From assembly GCF_900187445.1 (NCBI RefSeq), contig NZ_FYEB01000004.1, forward strand, positions 310,001 to 374,000: a stretch of 64,000 bases of DNA. The letters run 5' to 3'. Source of the stretch: Pseudomonas sp. Irchel s3b2. Its GTDB lineage: Bacteria; Pseudomonadota; Gammaproteobacteria; Pseudomonadales; Pseudomonadaceae. Below are positions 33,438-41,625 of the stretch, piece after piece. Position 1 is the first letter of the stretch. Each line of letters opens with the position of its first letter. Both the position numbers and the translations under genes were made by a program. Under the pieces are notes generated by a model, which did no database searches, was not told the DNA's origin, and saw only the letters and a program-made list of their open reading frames with translations.

Positions 33438-34475
33438 TTATTCAGGCGATAGGGGCCCGGATGCCGCCTTGCTCTCTCGGTAGGAGACGGCCCAAGCCGA
33501 GGGTGTCTTGCCAAAACGGCTGCGGAACCAGCGCGAAAAGTCACCGGCAGAGGAAAATCCGAGGAGTTCGGCGACCTCATACAATCGGCGCTTGCTGTTG
33601 GCCAGATACTCTTCGGCAAGTTCGGCGCGTACCGCATTGATGATCGTCGTGACACTCTCTCCCTCGGCCGCCAAGTGTCGGTTAAGGGTGCGTCGGTGCA
33701 TCCCAAGATGCTGGGCCACGCCATCGACAGAGCACAGTCCGCTTGGCAGCAGCATCCTGACGATCTGGCGTACCCGCTGCGCCGGTTCGTCGCGCAGGTT
33801 GGCCAACTGCATGTCCAGCGATCGCTTCACCTCGCGATGCAATGCGGGGTCGGCCGTGGGAATGGGCATGTCCAGATCGCGCCGACGGCAAACGATGGCA
33901 TTGAATTCCTGGGAAAACTCGATAGTTGTACCCAACACGCGGTGGTGCACTTCAAGGCTGGAAGGTCGGTCGTGAGTAAAGCTGACCCTTACCGGCCGGA
34001 AGGTATGGCCGCTCAGAACGCTCAACATCCGAAGCATTATGCCGGTTGCCTGTTCAATCGCCTGGCGCCAGACGCCATGATGGCCCTGCATATTCACACC
34101 CACATGCAGCAGGGTCAGTTCGCCTACATCCTCGAGCCACAATTGCACACCGGCGTTATGCAGGCGCGTATAGCGGAAGCAAGATTGCAAAGCTGCGCGA
34201 AGCGTTGGCTCTTCGCGGATGAGTAGCGCGAGCATGCCAAAGTTGGAAAGGTGTCTGGTTTCCGCGAGCAACAGTCCGAAGGCCTCCTGGCCGGACAGAC
34301 GGGCTGACTCCTCCAGCAGCCAACCTACCGAATCGCTGCTGATCATGATGTTCGGATCGTCGAGGACACTGGCCGGTAGCCTGGTCATGCGCAGCATGCG
34401 AAATGGATCGAGCCCCACTGAACGGGCAACCTGCTCAAAGTCGGTAAGGCTGGCGCTTCGCGTCAAGGTATACAT
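33438..34475 (-). CDS. AraC-family transcriptional regulator
   Basis: 345 residues with the same plan as the neighbour at 31965: long N-terminal domain (HLSNFGMLALLIREEPTLRA) and C-terminal AraC double HTH (SVDGVAQHLGMHRRTLNRHL and LYEVAELLGFSSAGDFSRWF). It starts 12 bp from operator C and is divergent from the epoxide-hydrolase-like gene, so autoregulation plus control of the cluster is likely. Confidence 0.9.
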   Translation of the reverse strand: MYTLTRSASLTDFEQVARSVGLDPFRMLRMTRLPASVLDDPNIMISSDSVGWLLEESARLSGQEAFGLLLAETRHLSNFGMLALLIREEPTLRAALQSCFRYTRLHNAGVQLWLEDVGELTLLHVGVNMQGHHGVWRQAIEQATGIMLRMLSVLSGHTFRPVRVSFTHDRPSSLEVHHRVLGTTIEFSQEFNAIVCRRRDLDMPIPTADPALHREVKRSLDMQLANLRDEPAQRVRQIVRMLLPSGLCSVDGVAQHLGMHRRTLNRHLAAEGESVTTIINAVRAELAEEYLANSKRRLYEVAELLGFSSAGDFSRWFRSRFGKTPSAWAVSYRESKAASGPLSPE

Positions 34476-34486
34476 GCTTGGCCTCG

Positions 34487-34513
34487 TGTCCCAGTTTCAC
34501 CAGATTGTGTCCT
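34487..34513 (-). promoter_or_regulatory. 21-bp direct-repeat operator, site C
   Basis: On the plus strand TGTCCC (34487-34492) and TGTCCT (34508-34513), starts 21 bp apart. It sits between the divergent AraC (start 34475) and hydrolase (start 34587) genes, so it can serve both. Orientation relative to the hydrolase is the same as that of D to the MFS gene, and of A and B to genes on the other strand. Confidence 0.75.
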
Positions 34514-34586
34514 GAGAAGCTTAGTGCAGGACAGCCGCTCAGGGCTACCTTCACGCCGACAATGACAACAAAGATGGAGGTAGATG

Positions 34587-35630
34587 ATGGACACGCGCAC
34601 CGCTACAGGTATCGGTCACCCGCTCGCGGCAAGGGCACAGGTGGACGCCGATGACCCCGATGCATTCAACCACTGCTTTGCCGAACTCAACGGCATTCGC
34701 ATGCATTACATCGACGAGGGGCAAGGGCCTCTCGTCATCCTGCTGCACGGTTTTCCTTATCTTTGGTACATGTGGCGGCACCAGATCGCGGTGTTGGCCG
34801 AGGCCGGCTATCGAGTTGTGGTCCCTGATCAACGGGGGTTTGGCCAAACCGATCGGCCCGATGCCATTGAAGCCTATGACATGAGTCAGGCCGTCGGCGA
34901 CATGGTGGGCTTGATGGCGACACTGGGCGAAACATCCGCGGTGATCATCGGGCACGACCTGGGCGCCTGGGTGGCCCAGGCGGCGGCCATGCTGCGGCCG
35001 GATCTGTTCCGTGGCCTGGTGATGCTCAATACGCCGGTGCCACCGCGCGGCAAGGTCAAGCCGACTGTAGGTTTGCAGGCAATGGCAAAGGGCAGGGTGT
35101 ATCACCACCTGTATTTCCAGCAGCTCGACAAGCCGGACCGCGAGTTGGCCAGCGATCCGCGCAAGACCTTGCGCAGCGTCTTCTACTCGATCTCCGGCAG
35201 CGCTGTAGGGGCTGAACGCTGGCGCCTGTTCGTCGAGCCTGGTGAGCCCATTCTCAACGCGTTCACTGAGCCGAAGGGCGAGTTCCCGTCGTGGCTGAGC
35301 GCACGGGCGCTCGACTACTACGTCACTGAATACACGCGCACTGGGTTTACCGGTGCTTTGAACTACTACCGCTGTCGCGACCGGAACTGGGAGATCACCG
35401 CGTTTCTCGACGGTGCGCTGGTGCGCCAGCCGAGCCTGTTCATTGGTGGTGCCGCCGACCCTTCGCTGGAGCCGGTCGAAATCCGTGCGCTCTACGAACA
35501 GCTCGACACTTATCTACCCGGGCTGCAGAAGAAGGTCTTGCTACCCGGCGTGGGCCACAGCGCCGCGGAAGAAAGCGTCGATCAAGTCAATGAGTTGCTC
35601 CTGACGTTTCTCGAGCAACTGGAGCGCTAG
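34587..35630 (+). CDS. Alpha/beta hydrolase, epoxide-hydrolase-like
   Basis: 347 residues. Features of soluble epoxide hydrolases: oxyanion HGFPYLWYMWR (HGxP), nucleophile Asp in GHDLGAWVAQ (about residue 125), a cap-domain tyrosine context NYYRCRDRNW, and a C-terminal catalytic His in LPGVGHSAAEE. Leu replaces the usual Trp after the nucleophile. GGAGG at 34576-34580 suits ATG 34587 better than the ATG at 34584. Expected reaction: epoxide to diol, or haloalkane dehalogenation. First gene to the right of operator C. Confidence 0.85.
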   Translation: MDTRTATGIGHPLAARAQVDADDPDAFNHCFAELNGIRMHYIDEGQGPLVILLHGFPYLWYMWRHQIAVLAEAGYRVVVPDQRGFGQTDRPDAIEAYDMSQAVGDMVGLMATLGETSAVIIGHDLGAWVAQAAAMLRPDLFRGLVMLNTPVPPRGKVKPTVGLQAMAKGRVYHHLYFQQLDKPDRELASDPRKTLRSVFYSISGSAVGAERWRLFVEPGEPILNAFTEPKGEFPSWLSARALDYYVTEYTRTGFTGALNYYRCRDRNWEITAFLDGALVRQPSLFIGGAADPSLEPVEIRALYEQLDTYLPGLQKKVLLPGVGHSAAEESVDQVNELLLTFLEQLER

Positions 35631-35690
35631 AAACGATCGCACTGTGCGTGGTCGCGATCACTCGCGGCCACGCACAGTGCATGCACCCGT

Positions 35691-37340
35691 TCAGCCGGCA
35701 GCCTTAACCATAAGATGGTCACCGAACTGCTCCCGCAGACGGTTCTTCTGGATCTTGCCCGTAGCGCCCAACGCAATTGTGTCGACAAAGATCACATCAT
35801 CCGGCGTCCACCATTTCGCGATCTTGCCTTCATAAAAGGCGAGCAGTTCTTCCCGCGTCAGTGTTGCTTGCGGCTTCGTGACGACGATCAACAATGGGCG
35901 TTCGTCCCATTTTGCGTGTCTAGCGGCAATGCAGGCCGCCTGGGAGACTGCCGGATGGGCCATCGCAATGGTTTCCAGTTCGATGGAGCCTATCCATTCG
36001 CCACCCGACTTGATCACATCCTTACTGCGATCGGTGATCTGCATGAAGCCATCGACATCGATGGTCGCTACATCGCCGGTTGGGAACCACCCTTGACCTG
36101 CGTGTTCGAGCAGCGGCGAACTGTTTGCTTCGTTCCTGAAATAATCGCGCACCACCCATGGCCCGCGCACCAACAGCTCGCCCGAGGTTGCGCCGTCCCA
36201 GGGCAATTCCATGCCATCGGCGTCAACGATCTTCATGTCGACGCCAAACACCGCTCGGCCTTGCTTGGATTGCACGGCATGACGCTCTGCCGGGGACATT
36301 TCAATATGCCTGGCCTTGAGGGTGCCAACGGTTCCGATAGGGCTCAGTTCCGTCATCCCCCAGACGTGCAATACCGCTACACCGTAGGTTTGCTGAAAGG
36401 TGTGCAGCATGGACGGGGGACAGGTGGCGCCACCAATGATGCTGCGTTTCATGCTGGAGAATTGCCGGCCGGTTTTTTCCAGATGACCAAGAAGGCCTTG
36501 CCACACGGTCGGGACACCCGCGGACAGTGTCACCTGCTCGACTTCGAGCAGTTCGAACAGCGACTCTCCATCCAGAGCAGGTCCGGGAAAGACAAGCTTC
36601 GCACCGACCATGCACGCAATGTACGGAAGTCCCCAGGCGTTGATATGGAACATCGGCACAACGGGCAGAATCACGTCGTGTGCCGAACAATTCAGGGCGT
36701 CGGGGAGCGCGGCCGCATAGGTGTGCAGCACCGACGAACGATGACTGTACAAAACCCCTTTCGGGTTGCCCGTCGTGCCAGAGGTGTAGCAGAGCGTGCT
36801 GGCGGCATCCTCGTCGAAAATCGGCCAGGCGTAGTCAGGGGATCCCTCTTGAAGGAGGTCTTCATAGCACAGCAAATTGTCGATGCCGGCATCCTTGGGC
36901 ATATGCGCCTGATCGGTCATGGCGATGAACGCCTTGACCCCATTGCAGCGCCCGGCGATGGACTTGATCAGCGGCAAGAAGGTCAAGTCGAAGAAGATGT
37001 ACTGGTCTTCGGCGTGATTGGCGATGTAGGCGACCTGGTCTTCATGCAGACGAGGGTTGATGGTATGCACAATGGCACCCATGCCGGCAACGCCGTAGTA
37101 CAACTCCAGGTGCCGATAGCCATTCCATGCCAGTGTGCCGATCCGCTCGGAAGGCTTGACGCCCAAGCGGGTCAGCGCGCTGGCAAGCTGGCGCGCGCGA
37201 TGGTGGCAGTCACGGAAGGTGTAGCGATGGATATCGCCCTCCACCCGGCGGGATACGATCTGCGTATCGCCGTGATGGCGGTCGGCATGTTCAATGAGTG
37301 AGGAAATCAAAAGCTGCTTTTGCATCATCAGGCCTTTCAT
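35691..37340 (-). CDS. Acyl-CoA synthetase (AMP-forming), medium/long-chain type
   Basis: 549 residues of the ANL superfamily: AMP-binding [16 protein letters not shown] (about residue 190), VWGMTELSP motif, [12 protein letters not shown] hinge region and the catalytic lysine in [14 protein letters not shown] near the C-terminus. It turns a carboxylic acid, ATP and CoA into an acyl-CoA; the acid is not predictable. GGAG 7 bases before ATG 37340. It is the last gene of a TauD-cupin-synthetase series on this strand, convergent with the hydrolase. Confidence 0.9.
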   Translation of the reverse strand: MKGLMMQKQLLISSLIEHADRHHGDTQIVSRRVEGDIHRYTFRDCHHRARQLASALTRLGVKPSERIGTLAWNGYRHLELYYGVAGMGAIVHTINPRLHEDQVAYIANHAEDQYIFFDLTFLPLIKSIAGRCNGVKAFIAMTDQAHMPKDAGIDNLLCYEDLLQEGSPDYAWPIFDEDAASTLCYTSGTTGNPKGVLYSHRSSVLHTYAAALPDALNCSAHDVILPVVPMFHINAWGLPYIACMVGAKLVFPGPALDGESLFELLEVEQVTLSAGVPTVWQGLLGHLEKTGRQFSSMKRSIIGGATCPPSMLHTFQQTYGVAVLHVWGMTELSPIGTVGTLKARHIEMSPAERHAVQSKQGRAVFGVDMKIVDADGMELPWDGATSGELLVRGPWVVRDYFRNEANSSPLLEHAGQGWFPTGDVATIDVDGFMQITDRSKDVIKSGGEWIGSIELETIAMAHPAVSQAACIAARHAKWDERPLLIVVTKPQATLTREELLAFYEGKIAKWWTPDDVIFVDTIALGATGKIQKNRLREQFGDHLMVKAAG

Positions 37341-37521
37341 GGCATCGCTCCGCTCGCTTGTCTGTGATCGGGGAGCGAGCAGGCGGCCAGGCCCGGGTCA
37401 GATTTCGCGTCATGACCGCGACCCGTCACAGCCTGTTTCCCTCCCCTGAATGATTGCTAACCGGAAACTGGCCCGGTCGCCCCTTGAACCAGAGGCGCCG
37501 GGTTTTCCCGTGAAATCCGGG

Positions 37522-38013
37522 TCAGTTGAATGCCGTCAGGTCTTTCGGCGCGATGTCATGCTGCTCGCAGTAAGCAAGATAACGTTGCAACCCGGTCTTC
37601 CAGTTTTCCAGCGCGACGATGTTGTCGTTGCCGTCCAGGAACGCGAGATCGCCCGTCACTTGAACCAGCATGAGCGAATACCCGTCCGCGCTTCCCGTGC
37701 TGACGACTTCAGGTGTGTGAGTCGACGCGGCCGTCTCGTAGACGATGCTGCCGGGGCCAGCGATCCAGTCATGCTCCTTGTATTTCCACTGGCCTTCGAT
37801 CGTGTAGACCATGACCGTGCCGGTGTGGTGGTGCTTGGGCAGCTGCATGTCCAGCGGCGCCTTCATCATGACGATCCATTCACCGCGGATCGGGTCAAGC
37901 TTGAAGTACTTCAGCAGGACGTTTTCCGCATAGGGCGTAAAGGGTATCCACGGCAGCGATTCGCCATCGATGACGGCAGTGTCTATGTGTTCGTAGAGCA
38001 TAGGTATCTCCAT
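37522..38013 (-). CDS. Cupin of the 2,4'-dihydroxyacetophenone dioxygenase family
   Basis: 163 residues with a single cupin barrel; the metal-binding motif is in PKHHHTGTVMVYTIEGQWKY (two His and Glu) and the second cupin motif follows further on. The overall sequence matches dihydroxyacetophenone dioxygenase-like proteins, which use iron to cleave a C-C bond next to a ketone. Studied enzymes act on hydroxylated acetophenones, but the relatives are diverse. GGAG 6 bases before the ATG. Between TauD and acyl-CoA synthetase genes in the same direction. Confidence 0.8.
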   Translation of the reverse strand: MEIPMLYEHIDTAVIDGESLPWIPFTPYAENVLLKYFKLDPIRGEWIVMMKAPLDMQLPKHHHTGTVMVYTIEGQWKYKEHDWIAGPGSIVYETAASTHTPEVVSTGSADGYSLMLVQVTGDLAFLDGNDNIVALENWKTGLQRYLAYCEQHDIAPKDLTAFN

Positions 38014-38115
38014 TGTTTTTGTTTGAGGTCGAGCATTTGTGAGCGGCCAGGGCTGCCCGACTGACTCAGATGGTCGGTCGGGTGCCCTGAATTCCCCCGG
38101 AGGGAACCGTTTAGA

Positions 38116-39078
38116 TCAGGTGAGCGGGGTACCTGCGAGGGTGGCGCGCAGCATCTTTCTGGGTGCATTGCCATAGTCAGCCACCGCGTAGTGCTGGACT
38201 TGCAGGTTGTCCCACATGGCAACCGTGTTGGTTCGCCACTTCAGGCGAACCTGGTATTCCGGAATCGCGGCCTGAGACATCAGGTAGTTCATCAGATGAT
38301 GAGCCTCCGGCATGAAGTCCTGGCCGTAGCGGATATCCTCGAAGTTGAAGAAATTCGAGAAATGGGTCGTGAACGCGGAGTTGACGAACAAGACCTTTTC
38401 GCCAGTCTCTGGATGGGTAAGCACAACCGGGTGTTCAGCGGCAGGGTTCTTCGCAGCCATCGCATGACGTTCTTCGCGTGGCAACTGGGCGCCAAAGGTC
38501 TGCTCGGCACCGTGTTTTGCGTACAGGCGTTCGATTCGTTGCTTGATGGCCTGTGGCAGGTTTTCGTAAGCCATCACCATGTTGGAAAACAGCGTGTCGC
38601 CGCCGGCCTCCGGACCCAGTTCGCAGCGCAATACCGCGCCGCGGGGCGGCGCCTTCTTGTAGGTGACATCGGCATGCCAGAGGTTTTCGCGGCTGGCCTT
38701 TTCGACATAGCTCTTGGGCTTGCTCGGATCGAGATTGCGGTACAGCATCAGCAGCTTGTCCGCCTCCGGATGGCTCGGCGCCAGGGGATGGGCTTCCAGC
38801 TCAGCGAATTGCGCGGCGAAGTGCTGTTGCTCCAGGGGGGTGATGTCCTGATCGCGAAAGAACAGTACTTTATGCTTCAGCCATAGCGCCCTGATTTCTG
38901 CGATCAGTTCGGGGTCCTGGGCAGCATCGGCCAGATTGATGTTGCTGAGTTCGGCACCGATGGCGGGGGAGCAAATCTCCACCTTGATCGAATGCTGGCG
39001 CACTGACGACCGGATAGTGGCAGGTGCCGAGGGGGTAAGGGGTGAAGGAGTGTCTTGGGCTGCGGCGACTGTTGTCAT
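38116..39078 (-). CDS. TauD/TfdA-family Fe(II)/2-oxoglutarate dioxygenase
   Basis: 320 residues from ATG 39078 (GGAG 7 bases before; the frame is open to 39123 without a ribosome site). The iron ligands are in NLWHADVTYKKAPPRG (His-x-Asp) and in WDNLQVQHYAVADY (distal His); the final MLRATLAG carries the 2-oxoglutarate-binding Arg. Such enzymes hydroxylate substrates such as sulfonates, phenoxyacetates or alkyl sulfates. First gene of the three-gene set; operator B lies 130 bp upstream. Confidence 0.9.
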   Translation of the reverse strand: MTTVAAAQDTPSPLTPSAPATIRSSVRQHSIKVEICSPAIGAELSNINLADAAQDPELIAEIRALWLKHKVLFFRDQDITPLEQQHFAAQFAELEAHPLAPSHPEADKLLMLYRNLDPSKPKSYVEKASRENLWHADVTYKKAPPRGAVLRCELGPEAGGDTLFSNMVMAYENLPQAIKQRIERLYAKHGAEQTFGAQLPREERHAMAAKNPAAEHPVVLTHPETGEKVLFVNSAFTTHFSNFFNFEDIRYGQDFMPEAHHLMNYLMSQAAIPEYQVRLKWRTNTVAMWDNLQVQHYAVADYGNAPRKMLRATLAGTPLT

Positions 39079-39207
39079 TGTTGTCTCCAATCCGTGCTGT
39101 ACGGCGGTGCGCAATATGAGCATCCGGTGTAGGTAACTGCCCCCTACCAGTTATTGATAGGGGTGGTCCTACAGTAGTGATTTCAGGCGCAAGACTATGG
39201 GCGTAGC

Positions 39208-39234
39208 GGGACAGTTTCTTCGCATATTGGGACG
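39208..39234 (+). promoter_or_regulatory. 21-bp direct-repeat operator, site B
   Basis: GGGACA (39208-39213) and GGGACG (39229-39234), starts 21 bp apart, in front of the TauD-cupin-synthetase genes. The 37-bp core is almost the same as site A. Between it and the gene lies CCCCTA/TAGGGG symmetry (about 39140-39163), perhaps near the transcription start. Confidence 0.75.
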
Positions 39235-39361
39235 AAGAGCCGGGACCATGACTGGAAGAGGAATGACGGCCTAATTCGGAAGGTGCTTGGTCAAATTGAC
39301 CGCGTAACTAGCGCGATATCCGGTTTTTCATCAAAGGATTTTGAAGCTCGTAGACAAATTC

Positions 39362-39645
39362 GAGCGTCTGCTTTTGGCCCGATTTCTGCCTGCAGTGAAG
39401 GGCTGCAGTCGACCTAGGCTGTGTGAAAACGTTTTAGAGCAAGTTTGACAGTCAGAATCGGAACAAAAATCGCGTTCCTATGCAAATTTTAGGTCTGGCT
39501 GACCAAGCAAACGCCGACAGATTTTACGTAGCAACGCAGACTTCAAAACGGCGCATGCGTTTTCACACAGCCTGGACCCAAAGCTGCCGGTGGCGATAGA
39601 TAGTCAAAAACGGCCAAGTGCGGACTGACACACGGATTCCGTCCA
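39362..39645. repeat. Pseudomonas intergenic repeat split by MITE A
   Basis: The left part (CTGCTTTTGGCCCGATTTCT to GCAGTCGACC) and the right part (GACCCAAAGCTGCCGGTGGC, then GATAGTCAAAAACGGCCAA) together equal the copy at 8485-8586. The MITE at 39416-39573 interrupts it with GACC on each side. The remainder of the gap 39079-39706 holds operator B and no gene. Confidence 0.75.
39416..39573. mobile_element. MITE 'A', copy 2
   Basis: 158 bp, by eye identical to the copy at 7721-7879 except for one missing C (AAGCAAACG versus AAGCCAAACG). Same inverted ends and the same flanking context (GACC left, GGACCCAAAGC right), here within a recognisable host repeat. Confidence 0.85.
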
Positions 39646-39706
39646 TTTGCGCGAACCAATGGGCACTCCATAACAACCGCTGAACCTAACGACTTTCGTA
39701 GAGAGG

Positions 39707-39904
39707 TTGCCTATGCAGGACACACCAACCATGTACGGTACCCACACGCTACGGAGAACCAAGGTATCGCTAATCTATCGCAGGACGAAGAACCTGAGAG
39801 CAGTGCAACTCCTGCTTGGCCGTACGAAGCTTGAATGTACCGTCAGATACCTGGGGATCGAGGTCGACGACGCCCTGGAAATGGCGGAACAGACGGACGT
39901 CTGA
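39707..39904 (+). pseudogene. Tyrosine recombinase (integrase), C-terminal remnant
   Basis: 65 codons match the end of a phage/ICE-type site-specific integrase: THTLRRTK supplies the His-x-x-Arg box, LLLGRTKLE stands where LGH is expected (the second His is Arg), and TVRYLGIEVDDAL holds the nucleophilic Tyr. The first 250 or so codons are missing, so it is inactive. It marks an old integration event at the right border of the catabolic cluster. Confidence 0.75.
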
Positions 39905-40372
39905 CCACCCACTGCAACGGTCGAGGCTAGACGTCGCAGTCTCTTGCCAGGCTCGAGGTCGGCCAATGCCAGATCCCGACAGGGCCGAATGACTTCAATC
40001 ACCATAACTGCCTGCCGTTACGCGGACGCGTTGATGCCAGCGTTGATTTGCCGGATGCAATTTTGCCAGACATTAAATGAAGTATTGGTTTTGGCACGGG
40101 AGGCCAATGGTTGCGCGGCTTGGCTGACGCAGTCGAGGTTTCCCACTGCGTCCACTACATCGAGGTGGACGATGATACTTGCCGAGGCCGGTTGCATCTT
40201 CGCAATGGCCGCGCAGAGCATGAGTTTGCAGCAACCGACGCTGAGTTCGATTTGATCACAAGCTACTTTCGGACACCCGAGGAGCAGGAGGGGCTCCAGA
40301 TTAAAATTCACTGTCTCTGACGGTCAGTAATCGCCAAGGTAATGAGGTATCTGGAAGGTCTGCTATTGGCCG
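39905..40372. other. Gap without a confident gene
   Basis: Downstream of the integrase fragment. The best frame is 40111-40320 on the plus strand (69 codons from a TTG, with a plausible acidic sequence EVDDDTCRGRLHLRNG), but it has no ribosome site and no family I recognise; it may be a decayed gene of the former mobile element. Confidence 0.4.
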
Positions 40373-40548
40373 ATTCTGTTGAAAAAGTCGGCCATGGTTT
40401 GCTCAGCGGAAAAGTGCGCGTCTGAATTTGAAATCTTTACTTTGGGCAGAGGCTTCCGGACTCAGATTTCACGTAGCAGCGTGCAAAAAAGGCGTTTTCA
40501 CCGGTCAATGATCAGACAGTTTGGGCGGATCGACTTTTTCAACAGAAT
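40373..40548. mobile_element. MITE 'B', copy 2 (left of GST gene)
   Basis: 176 bp from ATTCTGTTGAAAAAGTCGGC to GACTTTTTCAACAGAAT, near-perfect inverted ends. The interior matches the reverse complement of the copy at 41334-41509. Short frames inside it (for example a MKKSAMVCSAEK start) recur in all copies and are not genes. Confidence 0.82.
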
Positions 40549-40621
40549 CGGCCGAAAGCTGGCGGTAGCGACAGGATGCTATCCACCCGTGAAGCGGACA
40601 CAAAACTCCTCTGAGACCGTG

Positions 40622-41245
40622 TCATGGCGTCCCGTTTCTTCCGTACAGGCGGTAGCCTGGTCGACGACTCAAGCGTTCGTAATAGTCGCTCACGGCAGGA
40701 AAGTCCGGATGAGCAAGCGGTGTTTCAAACCACCGATTAACTGACAGGCCGATCGGTATATCTGCGAGAGAAAACTCATCGCCGCTGACGTAGGCCCCGG
40801 TTGAATCGAGCTGTCGATTGAGGATCTCCATGTACCTCGACCAGTTGTTGCACGCGGCCGCCAACGCACGGCTGTCCTGATGCTCAGGCGAATGCCTGAC
40901 CAGCGACATGAAGGCATAACTCCACGACTTGTTGAGATCTGACGCTTGCCAATCGATCCATTGATCCACCCGCGCTTTGGCTCTCGCTTCAGTCGGGTAA
41001 AGGTGAACGCCGTTGTAGCGCGATGCCAGGTAGCGAATGATCGAGTTTGACTCCCAAAGAATGAAGTCGTCGTCCTGGATGACCGGCACCATGGCATTGG
41101 GATTCAGCGCCAGGAATTCAGGTGTGTGCGTCGATCTGAAGCCAGAACCCCAATCCACCCGCTCAAAGGGAATTTCAATCTCGGCGCAGGCCCAGAGCAC
41201 CTTTCGTACATTGATCGACGATGCCTTACCCAATATGCGCAACAT
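40622..41245 (-). CDS. Glutathione S-transferase family protein
   Basis: 207 residues: an N-terminal thioredoxin-like domain ([20 protein letters not shown], with the cis-Pro in [10 protein letters not shown] and the glutathione-gamma-Glu contact [10 protein letters not shown]) and a C-terminal helical domain containing [13 protein letters not shown]. This is the standard bacterial GST plan; activity on electrophiles is expected, specific substrate unknown. It is flanked by inverted copies of MITE B and stands alone. Confidence 0.88.
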   Translation of the reverse strand: MLRILGKASSINVRKVLWACAEIEIPFERVDWGSGFRSTHTPEFLALNPNAMVPVIQDDDFILWESNSIIRYLASRYNGVHLYPTEARAKARVDQWIDWQASDLNKSWSYAFMSLVRHSPEHQDSRALAAACNNWSRYMEILNRQLDSTGAYVSGDEFSLADIPIGLSVNRWFETPLAHPDFPAVSDYYERLSRRPGYRLYGRNGTP

Positions 41246-41333
41246 TCCATGTCCTTATCGTTCGGGGTAGTTGGTCTGAACTACTGACTCTATCGCCTTG
41301 TGGAGCGGATTGTCCAGAGTCTGCTTTTGGCCG

Positions 41334-41509
41334 ATTGTGTTGAAAAAGTCGGCCCTTCCAGACTGCCCGCATACTGACTGCTGAAAACGCCTTTTTTGCA
41401 CGCAGCTATGCGAAATCTGAGCCCGGAATCCTCTGCTCAAAGTAAAGATTTCAATCTCAAGCGCGTACTTTTCTGCCGTGGAAACCATGGCCGACTTTTT
41501 CAACAGAAT
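41334..41509. mobile_element. MITE 'B', copy 3 (right of GST gene, inverted)
   Basis: 176 bp with ends ATTGTGTTGAAAAAGTCGGC and GACTTTTTCAACAGAAT, opposite in orientation to the copy at 40373. It is enclosed by GTCTGCTTTTGGCCG and CGGCCGAAAGCAGAC, so the host repeat contributes an extra 15-bp inverted pair. The gap 41246-41625 contains no gene. Confidence 0.82.
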
Positions 41510-41625
41510 CGGCCGAAAGCAGACATTACTCATGCCACCCAAATCCGCAAAACAGAAGCGCCTCGTTCCCAGTTCCGTAGCGTAGAATTTCCCAAATGCC
41601 AACCCCCACCCGAGACGGAACCTCA

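Noticed and set aside
33032..33724. 230-codon minus-strand frame between the AraC genes
   Set aside because: It overlaps the AraC coding end in another frame and operator A, and shows no family features.
35715..37301. Open frame of 528 codons opposite the acyl-CoA synthetase
   Set aside because: Mirror of a well-supported ANL-family gene; no motif, low-complexity composition.
40379..40744. Small protein starting MKKSAMVCSAEK, also seen at 41255-41626 on the other strand
   Set aside because: The frame lies inside MITE B and recurs because the MITE recurs; no ribosome site and it runs on into the GST gene antisense.
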